64,000 nucleotides of DNA from Dipodascopsis uninucleata var. uninucleata (taxonomy: Eukaryota; Ascomycota; Lipomycetes; Lipomycetales; Lipomycetaceae), in NCBI GenBank assembly GCA_030568195.1, contig JAJLTO010000006.1:806001-870000 (forward strand), written 5' to 3'. Below the pieces are notes generated by a model. The model saw only the letters and a list, made by a program, of their open reading frames with translations. It made no database searches and had not been told where the DNA came from. Below, piece by piece: positions 36,527-49,003 of this stretch (positions within the stretch are counted from its first letter, which is position 1; every line of letters starts with the position of its first letter). Both the position numbers and the translations under genes were made by a program.

Positions 36527-39223
36527 GTTATCTTTCAGTATAAATAATTAATACGTTCTAGAACCAACTAGTGGTATACACGTCGATGTTATAGTGAAGG
36601 TCTCCTTCTGCACGCTATGCCAAATCCCTCGTCCGTGCTTATAAGTACGCCACCGTATGTGTTCGTAAATATAATGATGTTCTATATGTACAAGGCGACT
36701 GAAGCTCAGTTTGCAATAAAAAGGTGGAACCGTTTTCTCGCGTCTATTATTTGTTGCTGAAAACAACCGCCACGCAATCTTCAAAGACCTGTTCTTCTAA
36801 ATTATAGATAAAAAAAAGCTAATATCTATTGCTCGATATACGACGCGACCCCTGCACTCACTATCGGTCAGAAAGACACTTCAAGAAACAACCTGGTTAT
36901 TTCTTTAGTAATACAACCCCTCGAGCGATCAATCAATCAAGCCTCAGCACAAGTAAATCATGAACTAGCTAAATATCAGTCACTGACTCAGTCCAATTCC
37001 CCAGTCTTATTTCTGCTCTAAGCGTCTCGTCTTGGGCGTATTTGCATGCGTAAACGTGTGCAGGGAGCCTTATTATACGATGTAAAAAAGAGTGGAAAGA
37101 AGGGACGTTCGGTGTCGTAGTAATGCGCGCATATTTCCGTAGAAACTGTAACAGTTATGCCACTAAAGTGCATACTTTTAGGCACTAAGTGCACAGCCTA
37201 AAATTTTCGATTTCTCTTGCTCATTTTAGCACTTTTAGGCCTGTTTTTGAGGTCAGAGAGACAGTAGACCAGCTAAGAAATCTGAAAGTAGCCATTGATT
37301 AGAAAAAGAATAAATAGGACAAAGGAAGGAAGAGATTTTCTTTATATGGGGGCTACAGATCGAATGGGAGTGCATATATTATGTTTAAGTGGATATGAAG
37401 TGGACTTTACTTCGGCTAAGCTAGTCGTTTTTTATTTTTTTGTTTTAATTTTTATTCTTATTTTGAAGGAATTAACAGCTAAAAAGACTTAAATGATCAT
37501 ATACCATAAATAAACTACATCTTATACAGGACAGACGCGAGATGACAGGCATGAACTTATTTACTTCTCTTCGTTGCAGTATAACTCTTTTGAGTTTCCG
37601 TACATCAAACTGGACTAGGTGGGTGCTGGCATGAAATATGACGGCAAGAAAGTACATTGAAATCTGTGGGTTGATGCATAGCAATGGGATATACGACGAC
37701 TGCAGTATATATATAAAAGATACCAAGATATACCCTAGAATCCTGCAAAATCATGATGTTACTTTACTGTCTGTAGCTTGGGTGCCACGCATTTTTGAGC
37801 AAGGTTTGTGAAGTGGGAACGGGACATGTAATAGTCATTTTTAGATCCCTCTAAATAGTGAGTGCCTCTACCACGATGCCAGTTTTCAAAGTTGGATCTG
37901 CATATGGTTTATATTTTGTCAACTAATTACACTCTACTATACCATATCATGGTGTAAGCTTCTTCTGGTCAAGGAATTAATTAGCACAGTAAGAAACGAT
38001 CTATGTAGATTAATGGTAAAAATAATTTACGGTTTTTCGTTGCTCTCATGTGGTTCCTGTGCTGACTAGTTTCTTACTTCCTTGATCGGCGCCTTGTCTC
38101 CATCAGGAAGGCGAAGTACTGGCAGTTGTGGGCTAAGAGCTGGGCTATTGGATAGTAAAATTGGCTTTCGGCGCACGTAGTTTGCTATTTGCTATCAGCA
38201 GCTTTCCTAGCGACAAGTGCTCTTTGCATGGCTTTTGAGTGCCCGCCCGAGATAACCCCTAAAAAGCTAATATGATTTCACATCTGGTCGAGAGTACTAC
38301 TCAATTGAGGTCGTCGGCCTTACGACTCAACATGTAATACTAGAATAACGACTGAAGAGGGAATACATAACGGAATGGTCGGTAAAGACAGTGCTGGTAG
38401 TTTTGAGAGATTTTGGTGAACTGCTTGGCTAAACTAAAGCTTTCGGATAAATCTTATTTTGTCCGTTTATCGCCTCAACCTTGCACTTCCTTTTTAAACT
38501 CGAATAGTGGGTGTCTAAAGCCATCGTTTGAGGAGTCGCCTTGTTACATCTCTCTAAAAACATATATGGCAACTTCTAGATCACAGCAAGGTAGCTGAAA
38601 GTTGATATAACTTTCACGCTTTAGTAAGGATGTGTTAGGCGCGACGTGAAACGAGCTCTTTAAATTAAACGTTACGATGTGTTTTAAGATCACTACCGTC
38701 ATATTAAAGTCTGGTTCCTGAAAACTACATAATGTTTAGTCTGTGATATGTAAAATTGAACTACCAAAATACACTTGGTTAATGAAGAATTATCAATCAA
38801 AGACAAATAACAAAAGGCTGATACTACAACCATATACATAATTATCAAACAAGAGAGTTATCCCATACATATGCTGATAGCAACCAATTTGCTTCTTGGA
38901 TGCCAATCGTACATACAGCGTTGCATTGAGGACAAAAACTAAAGAACAGGGCAACTTTAATGGATTTAGTGCTTATGCTATTATCTATGTTTCTGCACTA
39001 CACATCTGTTCCCCTTTAATTATGTGCGCATATCCTTACTCAAATTTCACCCCATCACTTGATCCGATAGAAATGTACATGTACATAAAATAATGAAGAA
39101 ATTTTATAAAATACAGCAGCCATATTACCCTGAGACAACCATCAATTCTATTATCAAAATGTGGCTTAACTAAGATCTCCGTGACAGTCAATATATGCTA
39201 TTCATATTTAAACATGATTTTTT
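36527..39223. other. 2.7 kb gene-free region between SNF11-like and GYP5-like genes
   Basis: No supportable gene is seen; open frames are at most about 84 codons. Part of it (about 36.8-38.6 kb) has roughly 40% GC, like the first 14 kb, and the last 0.6 kb is AT-rich. Repeated ACTTTTAGGC motifs near 37.2 kb are noted separately. It is upstream of the SNF11-like gene and downstream of the GYP5-like gene. Confidence 0.6.
37174..37240. repeat. ACTTTTAGGC direct and inverted repeats
   Basis: ACTTTTAGGC occurs at 37174-37183 and 37231-37240. An inverted copy of its core, GCCTAAAA, lies at 37196-37203 and could pair with TTTTAGGC at 37176-37183 over 12 bases. They are possible protein-binding sites about 650 bases upstream of the SNF11-like ATG. 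Confidence 0.5.
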
Positions 39224-41998
39224 TTAGCTGCCCCAGGCAAATCTTCCTATTTTGGACCAAGTAGTCATTTGATCCGTTGAACTTATTTCGCTATTGCTGC
39301 TGTCAACCGATGGACGTTGGCTACCATGAAGACAGTTTGTATTATGACTATTACTTCGTGCAATTTGCTTTCGCAGTTGGTCCAGCTTAATCTTTGTTTC
39401 CTCACACTCTTGTTTAGCAACGGCCTCGCTAGTTTTAGCACCAGCAAGTTCTATTTTCAGTGCTTCACACGATTCACATGCATACGCATTCAGTGCTAGC
39501 GTCACCTCTTCAGGTATGTATAGTGAACTGCTTCGCTTGCTGAAAGCCTGAGTAGGAGTTCTGAGCTGGTTTTGTCTACCTAAACGAAGCTCTCTTAGAC
39601 CACCACTACCCACACCACTGGTGCCGTTGGTAGCCATACTACCTGAGACTATTGAAGACGGTGTAGAAACGGCACGTGTAGGAGCGGGAGGATCGTAGTA
39701 ACTGTCAGTATCATCCCGAACTGGATGGACGGCAATCTGCTGACGTTGCCGTAGATCAGTCAAGCTGCGTTCAAGCTTGCTCTTCTCCTTTTGTGCATCA
39801 TGATACTGGTTTTTAACATTGTGTAGCTGGTCCTTCAAATCTCTAATCTCAACGTTCTGCTCATCCAGATCCTTTTGCAAAGTTATGTTTTTCTGTCGCT
39901 CGCCATTTAATTGCGTCCAAGCTTCCTCTAGCTGTTTAACGAGATCTTTAAAGGTTAATAATCGATTTGTGGGATGACCATGGAATCGCTCCTTCATTTT
40001 TAATGTTCTTTCAGAGAGCTCGACGTCATTTGTTTTTGGTAAAGAGCCCAAAAATGATTCGAATATATTTCTTTCTTCTTCACGCACACGCTTTTCAGCT
40101 TCAAGCTCTTCGACAACAAGCATATGCTGCTTCTGTAACGTACTTAATGCCACAACAAGGTCTTCAATCTGACAATGTAAGTCTCGAGTCCGCTTGTATT
40201 CGTATGAATTTTGTGAGCCTGGACCTTCTTGATCAAGCTCATAGGAGCTCATGGAGCCAAAAGAGGCTCTGGAGGAGTTATGATGCAAATTTCTTAGTCC
40301 AGTGACATTGGGACTTGCTGAAAGTCCAGAATGGCCCACGTTTGACCATATTCTGCCAAGAAATCGAGCTGCTGCTGTATGAAGTTCCGATGCCTGCACT
40401 GTCATGGGTTTTGCAGGAGTGGCCAGCGGCATTTCAGCCACGGCCTGCTTCTGTGCATTATATTCTTTTTCAAGCTCTCCGAGAACATCACGCGTTGCAA
40501 TAGTTGTTAGAGCCATTGCATCACTGATCAAACCATCTGTATTACCATCATAAACTTCCCACAATGATCGGCTAAGTAGAAGCTGTAATATTTCATCTTC
40601 CTCACGCAACGCCAAAATACGCCTCTCGTTGCCTTGCATTAATGCAATCGAGACCCGCATCAGAGTCTCGAGAGCTCCTTCAGCGAAAATGATATCATAA
40701 ATGCGGAGAAGCATTGTCAGGGGACACGTTACTGCGAAGAATGACAAGAACCATTGACTCGCGTAAACAGACTGCACACCAAGCTTTTCAAGATGATAAT
40801 AAACAGTAGGAACAAATCTTTTCATTAACATAGAAAACTGAAAGATTCTTAAATGTAAGCCTGACATATCGGCTGTAAACATAGTTCTGAGATCATACTC
40901 CTCCATCAAACGAACAAGAATGCAAAATGCAGAACACTCGTCCATGTGCATCAAAAGAGGACCGACTAGAAACGCCAGACCTTGACAGTAACCCACTTGC
41001 ATATCGTAGAGACTGAACGCACGTAAGACCTTGGCTAACATCTGCTGACCACTGCCACCCTGTTCTCTGAACATTTCAACTTCTGGAAAAGTTCTATGCA
41101 GGTCACGACCAATGACTTTATCGTACGGTGAGGACTCGGTGACGAGAGCATTAAACAGAGATTCAAGTGCTGGGTCGCTGGCATTGGCCATGCTCTGCCA
41201 AATTAGACCACGCAGAGGCGGTGGGATGCCAGCCTTTAGCTTTTTTGAAAGCAAACATGGTAGCTTTGCAGCAGTTCTAGGATAGTCTGCCACCACAGCA
41301 GCCCAGAATTCTAGATCGGTCAAAAGTGGAGGCTCAGGAATCATTGAGTGTCTGATAGTATTCTGATTTTGAACAATTTGACGTAGTTTTCTCACTGAGC
41401 ATGGACGTCTTCTCTTAACAGGTGATATAGATGAAAGTGCTTTCGGATCCTTTTCAAAGCGAGCATTTTCTCTCTCGAGTCGAGCTAGTAGTAAGGCGGT
41501 GCTCTTTGTTTGTGTCAGTATTGTACTATTACTATTTCCTCGCCTTTGTTCCTAAACACACAAAACAGAAAAATAAACCGTATTCGAAACACAACATACC
41601 TCCTCACTAGTGCAGTCCCTGGATTCTTCACACTCCGTTCGCTCCAAACCTTCCCAGTCAACTGTTTCCATCTCTTTGTCAACGGAAATAGCATCGGCGT
41701 CAGCGCGGTACTCCAGACTATCGATACGCGAGATTTGGTGTATGTGGCCGTCTGCACTGTGAAGGGCAGTGTGGTCGGCATCGTCATCAGACGGTTCTGA
41801 GACACCAACGGATGTGTTTAGGGACGAGTGCGCGACGGAAGCGTTTCTCTCAGAATAAGTTTCTGGAGAGTCGCTCGAGTCGGACGACGTTTCTGAGAGG
41901 GCAACTGTCACGAGGGACTCGCGATAATTGTCAAAGTCCTTTTCGGTGATGTCTTGTTCAGTCAAAATCATTTTGTGCGCAGGAGCGATTACGTCCAT
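39224..41998 (-). CDS. GYP5: Gyp5-type TBC Rab GTPase-activating protein (two exons)
   Basis: 908 residues from exon 1 (41600-41998) and exon 2 (39224-41551), joined in phase 0 across a 48-nt intron. Exon 1 encodes an acidic, Ser/Asp-rich N terminus. The TBC domain spans about residues 240-440, with the catalytic arginine R286 (IGRDLHRTFP) and the glutamine finger Q323 (YCQGL) intact, so it should speed GTP hydrolysis on a Rab such as Ypt1 or Sec4. A long coiled coil follows (about 585-730), and the C terminus has a second short helical stretch (ESCEALKIELAG to QLRKQIA). The order TBC then coiled coil fits Gyp5/Gyl1, which act at the Golgi and sites of polarised growth. The start is the first ATG; frame upstream of it stays open but has no ATG nearby. 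Confidence 0.85.
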
Positions 41999-44613
41999 GC
42001 TTGCATAACTAGCGGACCGAGCAGAGCGCGACCAATTCTGGCGCGAGAGTTGCAAAGAAAGGATAGAGTACTGGCACTAGAGTAATGACAGCAATGGCCG
42101 CTCATTGACCGGAGGTCGAGAGACTAGGGGCCCGCGGAGAATCCGGTTGTAGCAGTGAATGAGTCTGGTCGTGGAAGAGGGGGTCCTTACTCCTGGATTT
42201 ATGACTGCGGCTCCAGACTAGTGGAGTGCGATTTTTGTAAGTGCGAGCGCGCTATCGCTGCAGTCACGCCAGTGCTAGGAGTAGAGGCGCGTGGATAGCG
42301 TAGAAGAGACGAGCGCGAGACGGTTGCTAGCAGCAGTTATGACGATATGACGAGAAAAGGCGGCGACGCAGTGTGACGGCACAGGATCCGAGGCGCGAAG
42401 CAACACGAGTAGGATATGTGGAAGCAGGGCGCAGCACTATTAAACTAGACGGAAGGTAAGCCAATAGCAAAGCAGATTTTGAATAGAGCATGCATTCAAG
42501 CAGAGAGCGTAAAAGACACCAGTAATAGACAGATCAGCGCGTGAGCGGCGGACGCAACAAGAAGTAGGCTGGTTTAATAACGAAAATCACCAAGGACGGC
42601 AAGTATGTTAGAGAGGACGACAGCAGCAGGAGAGAATTGACGGATAAAACAAGCTAAACGATATCAGAAACAGGTAAATATTACTGATTGCACGATCAAG
42701 AACGCCAGCGAAGGGGAGCGAAATCAGGGACGTATTAAAGGAGTATAATATTAAAAAAAAGGGAAGAATGATGAGTTTCAGGCCTTGTGAACGCGAAGCA
42801 CGTATATTGGTCTTTCTCTCTGTTCTTTTGGTCTAGGTTGTCACTGTTTTGTTACTGTTCGTTGCTTTTGCTTCTGCACAGACGACGGTTAGCGCAACGC
42901 TAGTCCGTTTTGCCTGCATACTCGCTAGCATCAATGTGCATTAAACTGAGTCAGGGGACTGTAAGCAACGCACTAAACGGCCCCAATGCAGCCTACATAG
43001 ATTACGCTAACGCACAGAGTGCATGCCCACGCGGCGGCTGTGCTCGTGCAGCCGTCGCCTTGTGGATGTAAATAGCCGCGCACGCGACATTTGCGCCATT
43101 ATCCTCCTGCACACCTCGCGCAGCTTAAATTAAGGTATTTACCCCTGGCCTCGTTAGCGCGTTGCTGGCCCTCGTTTAGCGTCAGCACTACACCCCAACC
43201 CTGCGCAACGGGGCCATGCGGGCGAGGCTACGGCTTCTAGGTGGTGGACAGGAGTTGACGATAGGCGGAGAGCTTGCGACAGGGAGGCCGCCGTGGATGC
43301 GGATCGCAGTATTTATTGTGCGGGCGCAATTGGGAAGAGAGTATGCGGTTGCGTGTGGATATGTGGCATGCAGCCAGAGAGATAGGTGGAGAGACAGCCG
43401 GCTGCAGCAGAGGGATGCGAGCAGCAACATTAGCAGCATAGCCAGTAAGCAAGCTAGAGAGCGCTAGCGGTGCTAGCAGAGCACTAAACCCTTGGACGAG
43501 CCGCTAGAACTGTAAGAAGGTTGGTGGTAGTGACAGAGTGCTACTAATAGCATATGCAGCGGCACAGCACTGCTTCTGCTGACGCGACGTGCCACGGTCG
43601 CGTCGGTCCCTGCACAGGCATGCGCACAGTAAACTCATCTGGGCATGCGTACGCGCATGTTGCAGCTACATACGAACAGAGCTTATAAGTGGCATTTACT
43701 GACAGCTGCAGCTTGCCCATCGGGGATGTATATATGGCGGAATGTAAGTGCTTATGGGGGCTCCCATCTACAGACGCGCACGCAGATGCGTATGCACGTG
43801 CACGACGCGTGCGCGATGAGGTTGGAATGCATCACGACGTAGTGTGCAGTTACTGCACATCTGCATAGTGTCACATCGTAACTGTGCACTTCCGCGCTGT
43901 CCACTCGTGCATTCCTGCTAGATGGATAGTGGCTCGCACGTATTAATAATATACGTTAGCATCGACAATAGTCGCGTCTGCGACTCAGACCTGCTCCATA
44001 CCTATTTACATACGAAAAGTGTAGCTCGTCTCAGATCCACAGGTCGGTGGCATGCATCATGGTCTATACCGTTCGCGGCTTCTGTCTCCTGCCAGCGCCC
44101 TGCCCAGTTGAGCTCGTAACTACACTTCGGCTCTGCCTAGTGGGAGGCAGACCCGGCGTGACTAAGCCCTGACATGCTCTGCACGCATGATGACAAACAG
44201 CTTACAACACTGCAAGCGCAGTGCGGCGAGGCTGTTGGCTTGGCAACGCCTGCACAGCTCATGTCAACTCAAAGCTGTTGTTTTGTTGTTACTGTTATTA
44301 TCGGGTATGGCTACGCCAGCGTGTACTACTCTGGTGTGTACTACTCTGTTTACTATTGCTACGTCTGTTTTGTTACCGTGACACTACACCGTCCTGGCGC
44401 TATCGACACGTCAAACCACAGCGAATCCGCCATTGTTGGTCTGACTGCTTCCGCTCCAGCATACGCAGTTCATACAGCACGCACTGCTTTACAATTGGCG
44501 GTACCATACCAGCTGGTCGTCAACCGCGGTCGCCGGAACTGTTCCTCTGACAAATCTCTTTGCGACGCTCGCGCTAAGCATTTCCAGATCAATTCTCTTG
44601 TATTTCAAGCAGC
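41999..44613. other. GC-rich divergent spacer, GYP5-like / BIR1
   Basis: 2.6 kb with no supportable gene. 41999-42780 is C/T-rich on the GYP5 sense strand and may be its leader or promoter. About 42.8-44.6 kb is clearly GC-rich (near or above 50% by hand count), unlike other spacers. High GC lengthens chance frames here, including one of 154 codons that overlaps the BIR1 start; I do not accept it as a gene. A CACGTG and an ACGCGT site lie together at 43.8 kb. Confidence 0.65.
43795..43810. promoter_or_regulatory. Cbf1-type E-box next to an MCB element
   Basis: CACGTG (43795-43800) is the Cbf1/bHLH site, which in several yeasts marks promoters and centromeres. ACGCGT (43805-43810) is the MBF cell-cycle box used for G1/S transcription. 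They lie about 800 bases upstream of the BIR1 ATG. The matches are exact but short, and this GC-rich sequence makes chance hits more likely. Confidence 0.35.
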
Positions 44614-46793
44614 ATGGCTCCATCAAAGCAGGTTGTAGCTCTCGACGACCGAATAGCAACTTTCAGGGCATATCGCGTTACGAATGGATCCAGAAGAGGT
44701 GGTGTTATCAAGGCATGGCCCCACGTTAGGCCCAGCGTTACAAAGGTGGGTATTCAGTGTGACAGTACAGCTCTGCGTATTCTTTTTTGTTCCTACATCT
44801 CACGCGACTATATACACGGTCTCTGATCTTTCACGATCTTTCAAATTCTCTGCTTCCACGAGCATCTGCTATGAAAGCTGTGCATTTATTTCCCGCTATA
44901 ACTTGAGAATGCTAACTTCATTTCGTTATCTAGATGGCCAGAGCAGGATTTGTCTTCGATCCTTCTTCCGACTCCCCAGATAACGTAACGTGCTTTTTGT
45001 GCAAAAAGAGCATGGACGGCTGGAACAAGGCGGACGATCCCAAGCAAGAGCATCTCGACCACTCACCTGACTGTGCATGGGCCCTGGTCAACAGTGATGA
45101 ATGGAAGCTAGACCTCGATCACGACCCATCTTCAACGGAAATGCAGCGTGCACGTCTGAAAACTTTTACAGACTGGTGGCCCCATGATGGCAAGCGCGGT
45201 TGGCTGCCCACCAGTGAGGCAGTCAGCAGGGCAGGCTTCTTCTATAATCCCTCTCGAGAGGGTGACGATCTTGCTGCCTGCAATTATTGTGGTCTCGTTC
45301 TTGATGGATGGGAGCCAAAGGACGATCCAGTCGAAGAGCATAGGCGCCGGGGGCCCACTTGCTTTTTTTTTACGCGAGAACACGACATGAAGAAATTCAG
45401 AGCCCTAACTAAGCGCCAGTCTACTGCAGCAAACTCGAGAAAGCGCTCGAGTTCTAATTCCGCCTTTGATTCGGAAATAGAAATTGAGGAACCGAGTTCA
45501 AAACGACGATCAAAGAGCAGGAGCCGTCCTTCGTCTAATGCGTCAGATCCTGTCGTTCTTCCTATATCTGGTACGGCTAGTGGTCGCCGAACGTCGACGA
45601 GACTGACGGCTTCTCGAGAAATAACTGCTAGCAGTATTCCTACAGATTCCATAATGGAGGTTGATGAAGAGCAACAGGAGATTCAAAAACCAAAAAAGAG
45701 AGTTAGAGGAGGTCGGCCACAAAGAGCCAAAGCTAAGAAAGAATCAATTGGCACTGCGACATCCTACGCCTCGTCTGTTTCCTCTGCCTCTGGCACTTCT
45801 GTTTCTACTACTTCTACTACTTCTACTGCTTCTACTGCCACTGCTTCTACTGTCACTACTGCTTCTGAACAACATACTGCTTTGCTCGAAAAAGTAGAAA
45901 CCAACATTAACATAGAGCCTGAGGATAATTCAAACACTATGGGCGAAATCACCGCTGACCACTCGAAGACTGAGCCTGATAGTTCTCTAACGGCTGATGA
46001 CCATTCTCGTATTCGAGTGGAAAGAGAATATTTGCCCTCTTCTCCCTTGATTGCAGGTAAGTCTTTTATATTACCATCTAGTGACAAGCGAACTGTGAAG
46101 CCCGACGACGCGCCCTTTCTGCCTCTAAGATCTGATATTATTGTGGTTTCACCAAACAAACATGCTTCTGATCTATCCCCAAGATCTCCTGCTATGATTG
46201 CAGTTGACCATACCTCTCCGGATACATCGCGCACAAGACTCTTTACTAGTACAATGCGTGAAAATACACCCCGTAGGCGCGTTGCAGGGCCGCGAAGTGC
46301 GAATACACCTGCCAGTGCCAGGTCGCAGCAAAGCCTGGCAGTCACGGGATCAGGACGTGTAACTCGCCTGAGAGAAAAGTTATTAAGTGAGGGCACCAAT
46401 AATTCACCAAAAACATGTTCAACAGAGCCGCAACATCAGACAGAATTCAAGACAATACCAAATAATTTAATTATGTCTGATGAAAATGATTTTAAAGTCA
46501 TGAGACCTGTTAGCTTGAACAGTCCTCACAGAAGCATGTCTGCAAAGCGGAATACACGCAAAGTGCTTTCACTCCTTGATGAAGAGGACGCTGAGATGTG
46601 GAACTCACTTCTGAACTTGAAAGACCACAACACGCTTACCGCGTCAGACATGAACAAAACAGTGGAAGAATGGATCATGCACAATGCATGGGCTGGGGAG
46701 CAGGCTATGTTGAGAAAGTTTGACAAAGTAATGCAGGTACTACAACGAGAGGATCAGCGAGCAATTCAGTTACTACAATCTGCAATTGCATGA
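44614..46793 (+). CDS. BIR1: BIR-domain protein Bir1 (survivin-type, two exons)
   Basis: 663-residue chromosomal passenger complex subunit expected at kinetochores and the spindle. Exon 1 (44614-44745) gives DDRIATFRAYR and AWPHVRP, the first helix of BIR repeat 1. After a 188-nt intron (GTGGGT donor, GCTAAC branch), exon 2 (44934-46793) begins MARAGFVFDP. Both BIR zinc sites are intact: C64, C67, H84, C91 and C160, C163, H180, C187, each C-X2-C-X16-H-X6-C. A basic Ser/Thr-rich middle with SP/TP sites suits Cdk and Aurora regulation. The C-terminal helix (EEWIMHNAWAGEQAMLRKF and on) matches the survivin/Bir1 tail that binds INCENP (Sli15) and borealin. It is shorter than yeast Bir1 (954). The window also encodes Nma111, which in S. 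cerevisiae cleaves Bir1. Confidence 0.93.
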
Positions 46794-48114
46794 GGATTGA
46801 GAAAACTAGTCTTAAATACAACAGATGCTTACGAGCCTGTCCATTAATTATCACGACACATATATATGACGACATCAACTCTACATTCCTTAAGCTATTT
46901 TCATATATCAAGACGTTCCAGGACAGAGAACGCTATTCCTATCAGAAATAGCAGCTGCGATAAAATATGTTACCACCATATGATGACCTCTAGATGTTAA
47001 ACTTTACTGAGATATACTGAAATATCGCATTTCCTTATGTTTAATTATACTGTATACTTACTCAGCCGCTCATTCGTTGTTTTATGTTTATCTTTTGTCC
47101 CTCGATTTTCGATTTAACTTTCATGTACAGGCATGATGGTTAGTACATCTCAGCTTCAAGTCTATCCCAATATTTTGTTTTTTACTGATCTACAAAAGCA
47201 AAGATTTATAATTAAAGGCTATCTGAAATAGTATGCTAATAGTAATGGTAAAGGAATTTATATATTGATTATTGGAGATAATATAATATTAAAAAACTTA
47301 TAGTCTTGTCAAATAACATCATATTCCTTGGTGGCTAAATAATGATAAGTAGAGTTAGAAGTAGTCGAAGATTATAAAGGTCCATTGCTTCAACAGCACA
47401 CAACCAAACTCTCATAATCCATTCTCAAAAAAGTCCCAAGCCTACAACGTAAAAGCAATACTTACAGACCCTATGCGCCATGGTAGAAGAGTATTTTAGA
47501 ATATAGTGTTTCTGTCTGAAATGCCAACACGTAAGTCTGTAACAAATTCTTCCGTTCTTCATACAAATTATGTAAACTAGGAGTGGCCTATTTGATATGT
47601 TAAAAAGAGATACAAGACCTCGATACCAGTATAATAAAGATAATACCAATTTTATAATGTGATATAGGGTCAAAAGTAGCACATTAGTGGATCTTTCTTC
47701 ACAATACATGACGAAATTCAATATAGAAAAACGTAAACCATCGGCAGGAATAATTTGATTATGGCTCGTACTCGTTTCATGTTTGAAAGTCGTACCAACC
47801 AGATACCTATTTATGTTTGGTTTCTTCAGTTCCAGCAACTATTTCAGTCACTACAGGTTTCAAGAATATGTCACGAACAAAAATGCGAACAAACTAAAGT
47901 ACATGGATAATGTAGTCAAACACTTGATATCAAGTAGGTAATAGTAGGAACTATTTGTGCAACAGCATATGAAATACCTATTTCAGAATATTCCTGACGC
48001 AGTTCTTGTTTATGTCTGTCATGAAAGACTGATATATAAACATACCATATATCTTCCTCTAAAATACACTATCTTTAATTCGTTCATATTCAAGTTATTT
48101 ATATTGTATCAAGA
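46794..48114. other. 1.3 kb AT-rich spacer after BIR1
   Basis: No supportable gene. A 137-codon frame on minus (47425-47838) starts at a non-ATG codon and shows no family features. A TATA box for the next gene lies at its right end. Confidence 0.6.
48033..48040 (+). promoter_or_regulatory. TATA box of the orphan two-exon gene
   Basis: TATATAAA, an exact consensus match 75 bases before the ATG at 48115. It supports that ATG as the true start. Confidence 0.45.
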
Positions 48115-48750
48115 ATGGCATTGAAGGACCTTATTAGACGGAAGCCAGCTGTCCCACAGGAACAATGGTTAGTTTCTAGTATTGCTGTCTCTGATGGAGT
48201 AAGTCTCATTAAAATATAATTTTCGAGGATCAGCTTACAGTCGATATCGATTACTAACTATGTTCTACAGAGCAATAATTTTGAAATCTCTATGCGTACG
48301 AATGCAAGTTCCTTTGCACAGAATCCACAACAACCTCCTCCTTGCTGTCGTATACAGCAAGTTATGCCTCATCTTAACCTTACAATAAAGAATGGTAACA
48401 GGAATGGTCCAAGTAACTGGGTTGCTATTCCAGCGCAGCCTGGAATCGGCTTGATCGAGCCACACTATCGCAGAGAATCTAGTCGTATAAGAGCTCCTCC
48501 AAGACAGCGAGTACGAACAGTTCCTGAAGAGATTCAATATGACACGAAGGCAACAGAAATGATCACCGACGAATATCCCTACAGCAGAGTTCCAGCAGGC
48601 ACCTATCCCGTTGACTCCAGCCGTGACTCACGCAGAGTAGATTTGGAATATACAAAGGATATCAGTGATGTTAAGGAGCTCCGTCAGGCTGATCCTCGCG
48701 TTACTGATGAAAGATATCAAAAACATCGACAATACACAGATTATCAGTAA
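48115..48750 (+). CDS. Orphan small protein, two exons, function unknown
   Basis: 187 residues from exon 1 (48115-48198) and exon 2 (48271-48750). The 72-nt intron has a GTAAGT donor, a perfect TACTAAC at 48252-48258 and acceptor TACAG, and frame is kept. The strength of these signals and the TATA box upstream argue that the gene is real. The N terminus MALKDLIRRKPAVPQEQWLV is followed by a hydrophilic, Pro/Arg/Tyr-rich protein with paired cysteines (PPPCC), no signal peptide, no membrane segment and an Asp/Arg/Tyr-rich tail (VDSSRDSRR to YQKHRQYTDYQ). It is basic in the middle and probably disordered. I do not recognise a family. It lies convergent to ARP10. Confidence 0.75.
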
Positions 48751-49003
48751 TCTTGTTTAATTCGTTGAAACTTAATCTTCAAGAGATTCTTTTAACGATC
48801 TGATTTTTCATCTGTTCATGATATGGCTTATCTCCTGATCATCTCAATCTTTCCATTTAAGTATTGATAATTTCTTCTTATCACGAACAGATATTTCTTT
48901 TTGTAAGGCGCGATTGACATTTCTTCGTCACTCTCACTTGCAACATCCTTCTCCCTAAGAAATGGATCGCTTGTTGGCATTGCATCACAATCTATCAGGC
49001 TAA

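Noticed and set aside
44174-44638. 154-codon ATG frame on + that overlaps the BIR1 start
   Set aside because: High local GC lengthens chance frames; the translation has short internal repeats (YYSGVYYSVYY) and no family features, and it runs into BIR1 exon 1 in another frame.
47425-47838. 137-codon frame on minus after BIR1
   Set aside because: It has no ATG in its first 43 codons, and its composition is low-complexity hydrophobic.
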